Assembly: GCF_004006315.1 (NCBI RefSeq)
Contig: NZ_CP026530.1
Span: 253,618 to 317,617, forward strand
Direction of reading: 5' to 3'
From: Nautilia sp. PV-1
GTDB lineage: Bacteria; Campylobacterota; Campylobacteria; Campylobacterales; Nautiliaceae
DNA length: 64,000 nt
In this document: positions 7,311 through 16,800 of the stretch, piece after piece
How the letters are laid out: every line of letters starts with the position of its first letter
How positions within the stretch are numbered: position 1 is the first letter of the stretch
Notes under the pieces: generated by a model
The model's database searches: none
Seen by the model: only the letters and a program-made list of their open reading frames with translations
What the model was told of the DNA's origin: nothing
Translations under genes and position numbers: made by a program

Positions 7311-8464
7311 TTGAATTTCTCCCCTCTTTCTTTATAGCCGCTGAACTGATCAAAACTTGCACAAGCAGGACTCAAAAGAGCGACCGATTTTTTATTGTGC
7401 AGTCTGTCTATCTGTCTGACGGCATTTTCTAAAGTATCGGATTTAAAACAGTTTATTTTATATTTTTTTGCAAGATTTGTGAAAATTTCCGTATTTTTGC
7501 CAATAATGAACAGTTCAATATTTAGGTTTTGCATATATTTAAAAAGAGGCGTAAAATCCTGACCTTTGTCGTCCCCTCCTAGTATCAGATAAATTTTTTT
7601 GTTTTTGTATCTTATAAGTGCATTAAGAGCCGCGTCAACGTTTGTGGCTTTTGAGTCGTCTATCCAGGTTCTGCCTTTTTTATCTGTAATTTTTTCAAGT
7701 TTATGGGGATCTATTTTGAAATTTTCAAGTTTTTTTTCTTTTAAAAACAGTATTTTATATACTGCTTTTGCCAGGATTTCGTCCAGTAAAAACGGAACTT
7801 CGAACTCAAGGTTTTCCAGTCCGAAATAGCTAACGAGGTCTTTTTCGTTTTCATATGTTATTTTAAATGCGGCTGTTTCCCTGTCCAGATTTTTAGGCAT
7901 TATGACGATGTCTCTTTCGGTCATTCTTTCAAGAGGTGAAAGCTTGGCGTTTATATATTCTTCAAAACTGCCGTGCCATGAGGTATGGTCTTCATTAAGT
8001 GGCAGTATGATAAAAATATTCGGTTTTGCGTATTTTGTATAATGAAGCTGAAAACTGCTGGCTTCCACAACCCAAAAATTGGCGTTTTTTTTCATTTCAG
8101 CCAGGGGTATGCCTATGTTTCCTCCAATGTCAGCGCCTTTTTCTTTTAAAAGATGGTAGGTCATCTGTGTAGTTGTGGTTTTGCCGTTTGTGCCGGTTAT
8201 CCATATCTGAAAGGGCGAATCTTCATAAAAATAATCAAATTCGCTTATTAAATTTTTAGCTTTTGTGATTAAAGGATGTGAAGGGGGAATGCCGGGAGAT
8301 GTTATTTCAAGTGTTGATTTTTCCGGATTAAATTCGGAAGAAGGTAAAAGTTTGTTTCCGTATTTGTCATAAGTGATTTCTTTAAACGAATCGTCGAATA
8401 TATGCCATCCGCCGCTTTTGGCAATGGCTTTTGCGGTTATTCCGTATCCGAAAAGAGATTTCAT
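7274..8464 (-). CDS. murD: UDP-N-acetylmuramoylalanine--D-glutamate ligase
   Basis: 396 residues, somewhat short for MurD (about 440). Adds D-glutamate to UDP-MurNAc-L-Ala in the cytoplasm. The ATP loop is ITGTNGKTTTT (89-99). Further Mur-ligase landmarks are EASSFQLHY, NEDHTSWHG, DDSKATNVDAAL and LLSPACASFDQF. The N-terminal UDP-binding domain is reduced (GYGITAKA), which accounts for the length. ATG overlaps the sppA stop by 4 bases. Co-transcribed with mraY, which makes lipid I later in the same pathway. Confidence 0.95.
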   Translation of the reverse strand: MKSLFGYGITAKAIAKSGGWHIFDDSFKEITYDKYGNKLLPSSEFNPEKSTLEITSPGIPPSHPLITKAKNLISEFDYFYEDSPFQIWITGTNGKTTTTQMTYHLLKEKGADIGGNIGIPLAEMKKNANFWVVEASSFQLHYTKYAKPNIFIILPLNEDHTSWHGSFEEYINAKLSPLERMTERDIVIMPKNLDRETAAFKITYENEKDLVSYFGLENLEFEVPFLLDEILAKAVYKILFLKEKKLENFKIDPHKLEKITDKKGRTWIDDSKATNVDAALNALIRYKNKKIYLILGGDDKGQDFTPLFKYMQNLNIELFIIGKNTEIFTNLAKKYKINCFKSDTLENAVRQIDRLHNKKSVALLSPACASFDQFSGYKERGEKFKFYIKNLQKRSH

Positions 8465-9366
8465 TGCTGAAGGTATCCTTTTAGCAACTGGCCTAAATCG
8501 GAATCGAGTTTAATGTTGAGATACGGAAATTTCTTTTTATCCAGGGAAATATTTACAAATACAATCTCTTTGCCCAATCTTTTTTTTATTTCGTTTTTAA
8601 GTTGTGTAAGAGTTGAAATTTTGTCAACCAGTATACCTTTTACTTTTGTAGCTATGAATATTTTTCCGTCGGCGTATTTTTTAAGTTTGTCAACAGGTAT
8701 GTTTCTGTCTTCGGCGACCGTTTTTAGGAAGTTTTCATATGTCGGAAGGAGCAGGTTGTCCATAAGGTATTTTCTTTCTTCAGGCGTAGCTTTTTTAAAA
8801 AGCGAAATAGGTTTTTTGTATTTTCCGACTGTAATGTCGTCTTCTTCAACGCCTATTTTTTTAGCGAGTTTTCCTATTACGTAATGAGGCATTATAACCC
8901 CGATACTTCCCACTACCGCATTTTTATTCGCCACGATTGGTCTGATGGCGCTTATTATGTAATAACCGCCGCTTGCGGCCATGCTTTCTACGTATACGTT
9001 TACTTTTTTTGTTTTGTTCAGGAATTTAAGATATGCGTTAAATTCGTCGCTTGCGCTCGGGCTTCCTCCCGGAGTGTTAAACACAAGCAGGTATTCTTTG
9101 CAGTTTTTGTCTTTTTTCAGTCTGTTCATTTTATCCATCAGTTTGTTTATGTAATCAACGGTAATTGTTTTATTGATGTTAATTACCGCCACATAGGGTT
9201 TACCTATAGGAGTGGAAGGCGAGAGGGTTTTTTTCAAAAATACACCCAGGGCTATAAGTTCCGCCAGTATTAATATAAGAACTCCGAAAAGTACCGCTTT
9301 TTCTTTTAGCGCTCTTATTTTGAATATTTTAAGTTCCGCTTTTAATTTTTGGTTTTCGTCATACAT
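8461..9366 (-). CDS. sppA: Signal peptide peptidase SppA (S49 family)
   Basis: 301 residues, the half-length tetrameric/octameric SppA type. One N-terminal membrane anchor (about 25-44, AVLFGVLILILAELIALGVF) places the protease in the periplasm. The nucleophile is Ser132 in ESMAASGGYY and the general base is Lys184 in GKYKKP. The VFNTPGGSPSASDE segment is the usual oxyanion region. Degrades cleaved signal peptides and membrane fragments. It sits between mraY and murD; the link is probably shared envelope growth. Confidence 0.93.
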   Translation of the reverse strand: MYDENQKLKAELKIFKIRALKEKAVLFGVLILILAELIALGVFLKKTLSPSTPIGKPYVAVININKTITVDYINKLMDKMNRLKKDKNCKEYLLVFNTPGGSPSASDEFNAYLKFLNKTKKVNVYVESMAASGGYYIISAIRPIVANKNAVVGSIGVIMPHYVIGKLAKKIGVEEDDITVGKYKKPISLFKKATPEERKYLMDNLLLPTYENFLKTVAEDRNIPVDKLKKYADGKIFIATKVKGILVDKISTLTQLKNEIKKRLGKEIVFVNISLDKKKFPYLNIKLDSDLGQLLKGYLQQ

Positions 9367-9375
9367 TTATAACCT

Positions 9376-10431
9376 TTATCTGATTTTGATCGAAAGTATT
9401 GCTATTAAGTTCGTAATTAACGCTATTATCCAGAATCTTATCGTAATTTTGTTTTCTTTCCATCCCACTTTTTCAAAATGGTGGTGAATAGGGGCCATTT
9501 TAAAGACTCTTTTTCCTCTTGTTTTGTAACTTCCAACCTGTAATATTACCGAAAGTGTTTCCATAATAAATACAAAAGCTATAAATATAAGCAGTATTTC
9601 GCTTTTTGCCAAAATTGCCAGAAACCCTATTACGGCTCCTAACGGCAGACTTCCGCTGTCTCCCATGAACACTTCCGCCGGATTTGCGTTGTACCAAAGA
9701 AATCCTAAAAGAGATCCGATAAGGGCAAATACGATAATAGTAAGCTCTCCGACTCCAAGTTCGAACGGATAAAAAAGATATGTGCTGAATTTATAGTTTC
9801 CGACTATATATAAAAGAATTCCGAGTGTAAACAGGGAAAAAATGGAAGGAACGGTAGCCAGACCGTCAAGGCCGTCCGTCAGATTTACGGCGTTGCTCAT
9901 GGCCACTATTACAAACGCCCAGAAAAGGATTGCAAAATATCCCATGTCAAAAAGCGGATGTTTGTAAAAAGGAACGTAAAGTTTGGTATCAAAACCTATT
10001 TTGATTAAAATATATGAAATTACTAATGCTCCTAGCCACTGTAGGGCGAATTTGGTTTTGGCGCTCAGTCCCGCCTGGTTTGACGAGCCTTTTATTTTGC
10101 CGTAATCGTCTATAAATCCCAAAAACGTAAAATAGACCAAAAGCAAAACGGTTAAAATTACGTATCTGTTAAGCTCCGTGGTAATTAAAATTGAAATTAC
10201 GGCGCTTGACATATATATCAGTCCGCCCATTGTCGGAGTTGAGCTTTTTGCTTTGTGATTATCGGGTGCCAGGTCGAAAATAGGCTGAGTCGCTTTGGCT
10301 TTTGCCCATTTTATAAATTTAGGCATTAAAAAAATTGTCATAAGAAATGCCAGGAAAAATGCGAGAATTGCTCTAACTGTAATATAATGGAATAAATTAA
10401 TATGATAATGTTCATACAGGTAATATAACAT
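9376..10431 (-). CDS. mraY: Phospho-N-acetylmuramoyl-pentapeptide transferase
   Basis: 351 residues, multi-pass membrane protein that makes lipid I from UDP-MurNAc-pentapeptide and undecaprenyl phosphate. Landmarks: [20 protein letters not shown] with the metal-binding Asp pair, [23 protein letters not shown] and MAPIHHHFE. First gene of the minus-strand mraY-sppA-murD-pilin unit. Divergent from fabG across a 67-base gap that must hold both promoters. Confidence 0.97.
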   Translation of the reverse strand: MLYYLYEHYHINLFHYITVRAILAFFLAFLMTIFLMPKFIKWAKAKATQPIFDLAPDNHKAKSSTPTMGGLIYMSSAVISILITTELNRYVILTVLLLVYFTFLGFIDDYGKIKGSSNQAGLSAKTKFALQWLGALVISYILIKIGFDTKLYVPFYKHPLFDMGYFAILFWAFVIVAMSNAVNLTDGLDGLATVPSIFSLFTLGILLYIVGNYKFSTYLFYPFELGVGELTIIVFALIGSLLGFLWYNANPAEVFMGDSGSLPLGAVIGFLAILAKSEILLIFIAFVFIMETLSVILQVGSYKTRGKRVFKMAPIHHHFEKVGWKENKITIRFWIIALITNLIAILSIKIR

Positions 10432-10498
10432 TATTTGCCTTTTTTAGATAAAATTTTAACATAATAACTGTAAATGAAATGTTAATAAAGGAGAGTAT

Positions 10499-11242
10499 AT
10501 GAATTTTAAAGGTAAAAACGTTTTAATAACGGGTGCAAGCAGGGGAATAGGCGCCGAAATCGCAAAAGTGCTTGCAGGATACGGGCTTAAGGTATGGATA
10601 AACTACAGAAGCGGAGCAGAAGCCGCCGACAAAGTAAAAGAGGAAATAGAAGCAAACGGAGGAGAAGCTGCGGTAATAGGATTTGACGTAAGCGACGAAA
10701 AAGCGTTTGTAGAAGCGGTAAAAACAATTGTAGACAGTGACGGAGAACTTAGCTATCTTGTAAACAATGCGGGTATCACAAACGATAAACTTGCAATGAG
10801 AATGAGTGTGGAAGATTTCAAAAAAGTAATTGACGCAAACCTGACTTCTACATTTGTAGGCTGCAGGGAAGCCGTAAAAGTTATGAGTAAAAAAAGATTC
10901 GGCGCAGTTGTAAACGTGGCAAGCGTAGTTGCGGAAGCCGGAAACATCGGCCAGGCAAACTATGTTGCAAGCAAAGGCGGGGTAATAGCTATGACTAAAA
11001 CATTCGCACTTGAAGGCGCCGCCAGAAATATCAGATTTAACAGTGTTACTCCGGGATTTATAGATACGGATATGACAAAAGACCTTCCTGAAAAAGTGAA
11101 AGAAGAGATGCTTGGAAGAATTCCTCTTAAAAGATTTGCCTCTCCTAGGGAAGTGGCGAACGTGGTTGCGTTTTTATTAAGCGACGAGGCAAGTTACATT
11201 ACGGGAGAAACGCTTAAAGTTAACGGCGGAATGTATATGTAA
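10499..11242 (+). CDS. fabG: 3-oxoacyl-[ACP] reductase
   Basis: 247 residues, short-chain dehydrogenase. NADPH-binding TGASRGIG (11-18), NNAG (89-92), catalytic Ser142, Tyr155 and Lys159 (in NYVASKGG), and the C-terminal ITGETLKVNGGMYM typical of FabG. It reduces 3-oxoacyl-ACP in fatty acid elongation. ATG after AAAGGAGAGTAT. First of four fatty-acid genes in the order fabG, acpP, fabF, accA. Confidence 0.96.
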   Translation: MNFKGKNVLITGASRGIGAEIAKVLAGYGLKVWINYRSGAEAADKVKEEIEANGGEAAVIGFDVSDEKAFVEAVKTIVDSDGELSYLVNNAGITNDKLAMRMSVEDFKKVIDANLTSTFVGCREAVKVMSKKRFGAVVNVASVVAEAGNIGQANYVASKGGVIAMTKTFALEGAARNIRFNSVTPGFIDTDMTKDLPEKVKEEMLGRIPLKRFASPREVANVVAFLLSDEASYITGETLKVNGGMYM

Positions 11243-11270
11243 AGATTTTAAAAAGATGTTAAAAATCTTT
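11241..11270 (+). terminator. Hairpin at the fabG stop
   Basis: AAAGATTTT (11241-11249) pairs with AAAATCTTT (11262-11270). The stem overlaps the fabG stop codon. No U-run follows, so it may be an mRNA-stabilising or weak terminating structure ahead of the separate acpP promoter. Confidence 0.45.
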
Positions 11271-11302
11271 GCATGCACAGCGGAATGAAAAATTATATTA
11301 AT

Positions 11303-11332
11303 TTGCAAGTGCAACCAAAATTTTGATAAAAT
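11303..11332 (+). promoter_or_regulatory. acpP promoter
   Basis: TTGCAA (11303-11308), 18-base spacer, TAAAAT (11327-11332), ending 28 bases before the acpP ATG. A separate promoter would explain high ACP expression relative to fabG. Confidence 0.5.
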
Positions 11333-11360
11333 GCTGAAATAAAAAATTAAAGGAGACAGA

Positions 11361-11594
11361 ATGGCACTATTTGATGAAGTAAAAGAAGTTATAGTTGAGC
11401 AGCTAAACGTTGCACCTGAAGAAGTAAAACCGGAAGCTAAATTCGTAGAAGATCTTGGAGCTGACAGTCTTGACGTAGTTGAAATGATTATGGCGCTTGA
11501 AGAAAAATTCGAAATCGAAATTCCTGACAGCGAAGCGGAAAAAATCCAGACTGTTCAAGACGTTATCGATTTTATCGAAAAAGCTAAGTCTTAA
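11361..11594 (+). CDS. acpP: Acyl carrier protein
   Basis: 77 residues, acidic. The phosphopantetheine attachment site is Ser36 in [18 protein letters not shown]. Carries growing acyl chains for FabD, FabF and FabG, all encoded in this window. ATG after AAAGGAGACAGA. About 80 bases separate it from fabF. Confidence 0.98.
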   Translation: MALFDEVKEVIVEQLNVAPEEVKPEAKFVEDLGADSLDVVEMIMALEEKFEIEIPDSEAEKIQTVQDVIDFIEKAKS

Positions 11595-11673
11595 TAATTT
11601 TTCCCTTCCGGGGATAATATTAACGGATATTTTATAAATATCTATTAATATTAACCTCAAATAAAGGAAATAT

Positions 11674-12900
11674 ATGAGAGTTGTTGTAACCGGAATAGGT
11701 ATGATAAACGCTGTAGGTCTTAATAAAGACGAAGCTTTTGAAAATATAATTGCTGGAAAAACGGGAATTGATCGAATTTCTCATTTCGATCCTGAAGGAT
11801 TCGGATCTCAAATAGCCGGAGAAGTTAAGGGGTTTGATCCTAAGACGGTTATGGATCCTAAAGAAGTAAAAAAAGCGGACAGATTTATTCATTTAGGAAT
11901 TGCGGCTGCTAAAGAAGCAATGGCTGACAGCGGTCTTAAAGAAAACGACTATGACGGAAACAGATTCGGTATTTCTGCTGCTAGCGGAATAGGCGGACTT
12001 CCGAATATCCAAAAAAACTCAGTAATCTGTGAAACAAGAGGACCCAGAAGAATATCTCCGTTTTTTATCCCGAGCGCTCTTGTTAATATGCTTGGAGGAT
12101 TTGTGTCTATTACTTACGGACTTAAAGGCCCTAACCTTTCAAGCGTAACTGCATGTGCGGCGGGAACCCACGCTATTACCGAAGCGTTCAAAACCATTAA
12201 AATGGGCATGGCGGATAAAATGATGGTAGTTGCCGGAGAAGCTGCGATTTGTGAAATCGGTGTAGGAGGGTTTGCGGCAATGAAAGCTCTTTCAACAAGA
12301 AATGACGACCCTGCTCACGCTTCAAGACCGTTTGACGCTAAAAGAGACGGGTTCGTAATGGGTGAAGGCGGAGCGTGCCTGATTTTAGAAAAATATGAAG
12401 ACGCGGTAGCCAGAGGAGTAAAAATTTACGGAGAAATTATCGGAATAGGCGAAAGCGGAGACGCTAACCATATTACTACTCCGGCTCCGGGCGGAGAAGG
12501 TGCGTATAGAGCTATGAAAATGGCTTATGAGATGGCCGGAGAGCCAAAAATAGACTATGTAAACGCCCACGGAACATCAACAAAATATAACGATATGTAT
12601 GAAACGATGGCGCTTAAAACTCTTTTCGGAAGCAAAGAAAACACTCCTCCTGTAAGCTCTACCAAAGGTGCTACAGGACACTGTTTAGGTGCTGCGGGAA
12701 CCATCGAAGCGGTTATTACGTTAATGGCAATGGATAAAAACATTATGCCTCCTACTATTAACTATGAAGAGCCGGATCCTGATTGTGATTTGGATTATAT
12801 TCCAAATAAAGCAAGAGAAGCGGAAATTAATATAGCTATGAGCAATTCATTTGGATTTGGCGGAACAAACGGAGTGGTTATATTTAAAAAAGTAAAATAA
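11674..12900 (+). CDS. fabF: 3-oxoacyl-[ACP] synthase II
   Basis: 408 residues. Condensing enzyme of fatty acid elongation with the Cys-His-His triad: Cys161 ([10 protein letters not shown]), His299 (NAHGTST) and His336 ([12 protein letters not shown]). The C-terminal [10 protein letters not shown] is typical. ATG after AAATAAAGGAAATAT. Followed after 10 bases by accA. Confidence 0.97.
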   Translation: MRVVVTGIGMINAVGLNKDEAFENIIAGKTGIDRISHFDPEGFGSQIAGEVKGFDPKTVMDPKEVKKADRFIHLGIAAAKEAMADSGLKENDYDGNRFGISAASGIGGLPNIQKNSVICETRGPRRISPFFIPSALVNMLGGFVSITYGLKGPNLSSVTACAAGTHAITEAFKTIKMGMADKMMVVAGEAAICEIGVGGFAAMKALSTRNDDPAHASRPFDAKRDGFVMGEGGACLILEKYEDAVARGVKIYGEIIGIGESGDANHITTPAPGGEGAYRAMKMAYEMAGEPKIDYVNAHGTSTKYNDMYETMALKTLFGSKENTPPVSSTKGATGHCLGAAGTIEAVITLMAMDKNIMPPTINYEEPDPDCDLDYIPNKAREAEINIAMSNSFGFGGTNGVVIFKKVK

Positions 12901-12910
12901 AAGGCTAACT

Positions 12911-13846
12911 TTGGCAGTACTTGATTTTGAAAAAAGAATAGAAGAATTAAAAGAGCAGATAGACGTCGCTAAGATAAAAGGCGACTCTCATGCCGCTTCT
13001 ACCTTACAAAAAGAACTTGAAAAAGAGATTGAAAAAACATTTAAAAATTTAACTCCTTATCAAAAACTTCTTTTGGCGCGTCATCCAGACAGGCCTCACG
13101 CAATTGATATCATTAATTTAATTATGGATGAAAAAGTAGAAATCCACGGAGACAGAGAATTTCGCGACGACGCTTCTATAGTATGTTACATCGGTATGAT
13201 AGGCGATACTAAATGTGTGGTAATCGGTGAGGAAAAAGGCAGAAACACTAAAGAAAAACTTGCGAGAAATTTCGGTATGCCGCATCCCGAAGGCTACAGA
13301 AAAGCGCTTAGAGTGGCAAAGCTAGCCGAAAAATTTGATTTGCCTATTCTTTTCCTTGTGGATACTCCGGGCGCGTTTCCGGGTATAGGAGCGGAAGAGA
13401 GAGGACAGAGCGAGGCTATTGCTAGAAATCTGTTTGAATTATCGAGAATTAAAACACCTACGGTTTCAATCGTAATAGGTGAAGGCGGAAGCGGTGGAGC
13501 ACTTGCCATAGGTGTCGCCGATAAATTCGCAATGCTTAAATATTCGGTTTTCAGTGTTATTTCTCCGGAAGGCTGCGCGGCTATTTTATGGGGTGACAAC
13601 ACAAAAGCCGAAACGGCGACAAAAGCGCTTAAAATTTCAGCCGAAGAGCTTAAAGAATTAGGTCTTATCGATGATATTATTGACGAACCTTTAGAAGGTG
13701 CACACAGAGATTATGAAACTACGGCGAAAAATATTAAAGACTATTTTCTAAAACAGGTAAAAGAACTAAAAGAACTTTCAAAAGACGATCTGCTTCAAAA
13801 AAGATTCGAAAAATATTTAAACTACGGCAGTTTTAACGAAAAATAA
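12911..13846 (+). CDS. accA: Acetyl-CoA carboxylase carboxyltransferase subunit alpha
   Basis: 311 residues, normal for AccA. With AccD (not in the window) transfers the carboxyl group from biotin to acetyl-CoA, giving malonyl-CoA. Landmarks: [31 protein letters not shown] and [13 protein letters not shown]. The start is TTG at 12911 after AAAAGGCTAAC; the family N-terminus ([10 protein letters not shown]) begins four residues in. The biotin ligase that modifies the AccB partner is birA at 36.4 kb. Convergent with the autotransporter gene. Confidence 0.96.
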   Translation: MAVLDFEKRIEELKEQIDVAKIKGDSHAASTLQKELEKEIEKTFKNLTPYQKLLLARHPDRPHAIDIINLIMDEKVEIHGDREFRDDASIVCYIGMIGDTKCVVIGEEKGRNTKEKLARNFGMPHPEGYRKALRVAKLAEKFDLPILFLVDTPGAFPGIGAEERGQSEAIARNLFELSRIKTPTVSIVIGEGGSGGALAIGVADKFAMLKYSVFSVISPEGCAAILWGDNTKAETATKALKISAEELKELGLIDDIIDEPLEGAHRDYETTAKNIKDYFLKQVKELKELSKDDLLQKRFEKYLNYGSFNEK

Positions 13847-13883
13847 ATTATATTAGTAAACATAGGGAGTTTAATCCCCACTT

Positions 13884-16800
13884 TTAGAATTTATAATTAT
13901 ATTTAAATGCCGCTGCGTTTTCTTTTAACCCGTCGAAATTTGTTTTAAAGTAATAACCTAATGATAAAGAAGACTGTTCATTTAACATACTTTTGAAACC
14001 TGCATTTAATTTATACATTACCCTTTTTCTTTCAAGTCCGTCTGTTTGGAAATTAATATCGTCCGCACCAGCAAGAGCCGAAGTAATTGCAGGGGTTTTG
14101 TTTATGAAATTGTAACTTGCGAATATACCCACAAAAATCGAATTTTTTGTATTTAAGGTAACTTTTGAATTTGCTCCAGCACTTAATACCATATCATTTT
14201 CATTATAAGAGTTTACTTTTAAATCAAGCGCACCGGCACCGGTTTCGGTATAAGACGGTTGATAATAATATCTGTAAGTAAGTGCAATTGAAGGTATAAT
14301 GTCCATATTGTCACTGAATTTCAAAGCGTTGCTTAAAGCGACGTTTGCGTTAAGCGCCCTGGAAGTATAGCTGCCGTTTGCCGTAATGTTTGTTGCGTAA
14401 ATATTTCTTGAAGTAGTGTTTTTTTGAAGTGCGAATGTCAAATAATAACTTAAAGAGCTTTTATAATCTATAACCCGTCTTCCACCGTAAAACGTTAACG
14501 AATAGCTTTTAATGTCACTGCTGTCGTTTGTATTGTTTATATTTGTTGTTCCGTCAGCATAGAAAAAGGCCATTCCGCAGTAAGCGTCGTCCGCATCGTA
14601 TTTTTTGTCCATTCCTATTCCGATTCCCCTGATATTTGCCGAATATCCGTTTACCCCGTTTTTGTCCGATTGTGAAATATGTTTGTAAAACGGTTTAAAC
14701 CATATGTTTTTATCGAGCATAATATCACCGGAATTGAGTCCGTTTTGTCTGGAACTTATTACATTTCCTAGTGAAGACATTAAGATTGAATTTACGTTTG
14801 CGCCTTCGGCTGTACTTTGGGGTGTTAATGACTGAATTGTGAGTGTTTTGCCTTCATTGTTTTGTACTGCTAAAGTATTGAAAAGCGTAGCTTCTTCATT
14901 GCTTATTTTGTTTGAACTGAAAATATTGTCTAATATATGCAATAAAGAGGAACTTACTGATGAAACGGCCGGAATGGTTCTGCTTACCTCATTTGCCGGT
15001 TTGTAAACGGTTAAATAAAAGCTGTCTGTCACAGTGTCATGTTTAAGTGTAAAATTGAAGTATGAATTGCTTGTAAGGTTTTGTTCGGAAAGTCCTGTTA
15101 CGTTTTGATAATAAATTACGGTGCCTAAAATTTTTTCATTGTCGGTGTTAGTTGTTAAACTGTTATACCATTGAACAATGTTTTTCTGGTTGGAAAACCC
15201 GATTTTGATTTTATTGTTGTATATCGCCAGATTGTTCGCTTTCAAAAATCCGTTAAACTGTTTTTGCGTGTCTATACTGAAATTAAGCGAACCTGTTACC
15301 TGCTCAAAAGAGTTTACTTTATCGTTTGTGTCGTTTTTAATGTATACGGTTCCATTGTTTAAAAATGTTAAATTTCCGGATTCGTCTTTAACGGAACCTG
15401 TTATGGTTCCAGTATTGTATAACTGAGCAGTATTCGTATTGTAATATTCCACTGCCGTTGATGCGTTGATTGTCCCCGTGTTGTTGATGTTAACCATTGA
15501 ATTCGTATCAGAATCGGAAACGTAAATACCGGTTTTTGCATAAATGTTTCCGGAATTGTCTATATTTCCGCCGGCGGTGTATATACCGGTGTTTTCAGAA
15601 ATGATGGTTCCTTTATTGATTACGGAATATGAAGTGTTTTGTATGTTTATACCTTTGTCGATTGCACTTAAGATTCCGTCGTTTTCTACGGTGCCGTTGT
15701 TGTCCGTAATGAAAATTGCGTTTTTAAATCCGGAAATAACGCCTTTGTTTTGTATTTTCATAGAGTTGGTGTTTAAATAGATTCCGTATGAATCTACCTG
15801 TGAGGTGTTCAAATCCGAATTAAAATAAATTTTACCGTTATTTAATATAAGTCCTTTGTTCGTATTTACGTAAATTCCGGTGCTTGAAGCGTTCATCGAT
15901 TTATCTGTTGTTTCGTTTTCACTGATAAGAATGTTTCTGTCGTTTTGCAACATGTAACTGCTGCCGTTTACATCTATAGCGGTTATACGGTTGATGTAGT
16001 TTGAGTTTATCGCGATTGTGCCTTTATTTAATAAATAGTTGTTGTTTTTTAAATTTAATCCCGTTATGTTTATTATGTCAGAAGAGTATTTATCGGGGTT
16101 GTAATCGTATGTGTTTATTGAAATGTCACCTTTATTGACTATATTTCCGTTATTGTCCGCACCGACATTGATACCCGTTACGTTTTCTTCAAAATTATAT
16201 GTTTGTTTGTAAGAAATGTTGATTTTTCCGTTATTGCTTAAATTTCCGTCATTGTCTCCGTTGATTAAAATGCCGTTAATATTTCCTTTATACGTAGTTT
16301 TCACAGGTGATATGGTTTTATTCGGGGACATGTTTAGGTTTATAAAACCGCTGTTGTTTACATCTCCGAAATTGTTGGCAAGGGAAATACCGTTTAATGT
16401 TTTTATTATTCCGGTCGTTGAAGCGGAAATCGAACCTTTATTGATAATTGTACCGTTGTTGTCAAAGTAATTATCGACATATCTTATTGCGATGCCTTCC
16501 ATCGTTACGTCTTTAAAAAATATTCCTGCATCGTAGTTACTTGTGTAACTGAATGCTATGTTACCGTCGTTTATTATGTAATTATTCGGATTTGTGCGGC
16601 CGGTGGCAATACCTGCGAGTAACAGATTGTCCGATAAAAGTTCATAATTATTGAAATAAGATATGTTTATGTTTCCTTTGTTTTCAATCGTACCGTTCAT
16701 ATCCCATGTGAATATTCCGAAGAAATTAGTATAATGCTCATTTTTATTAATGTTGTATTTGTGTGTGATGTTTATGTTTATATCCCCGTAATTTCCGATA

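Noticed and set aside
13847-13883. Terminator between accA and the autotransporter (GGGA/TCCC)
   Set aside because: Only four base pairs and a short T-run; not strong enough to list.
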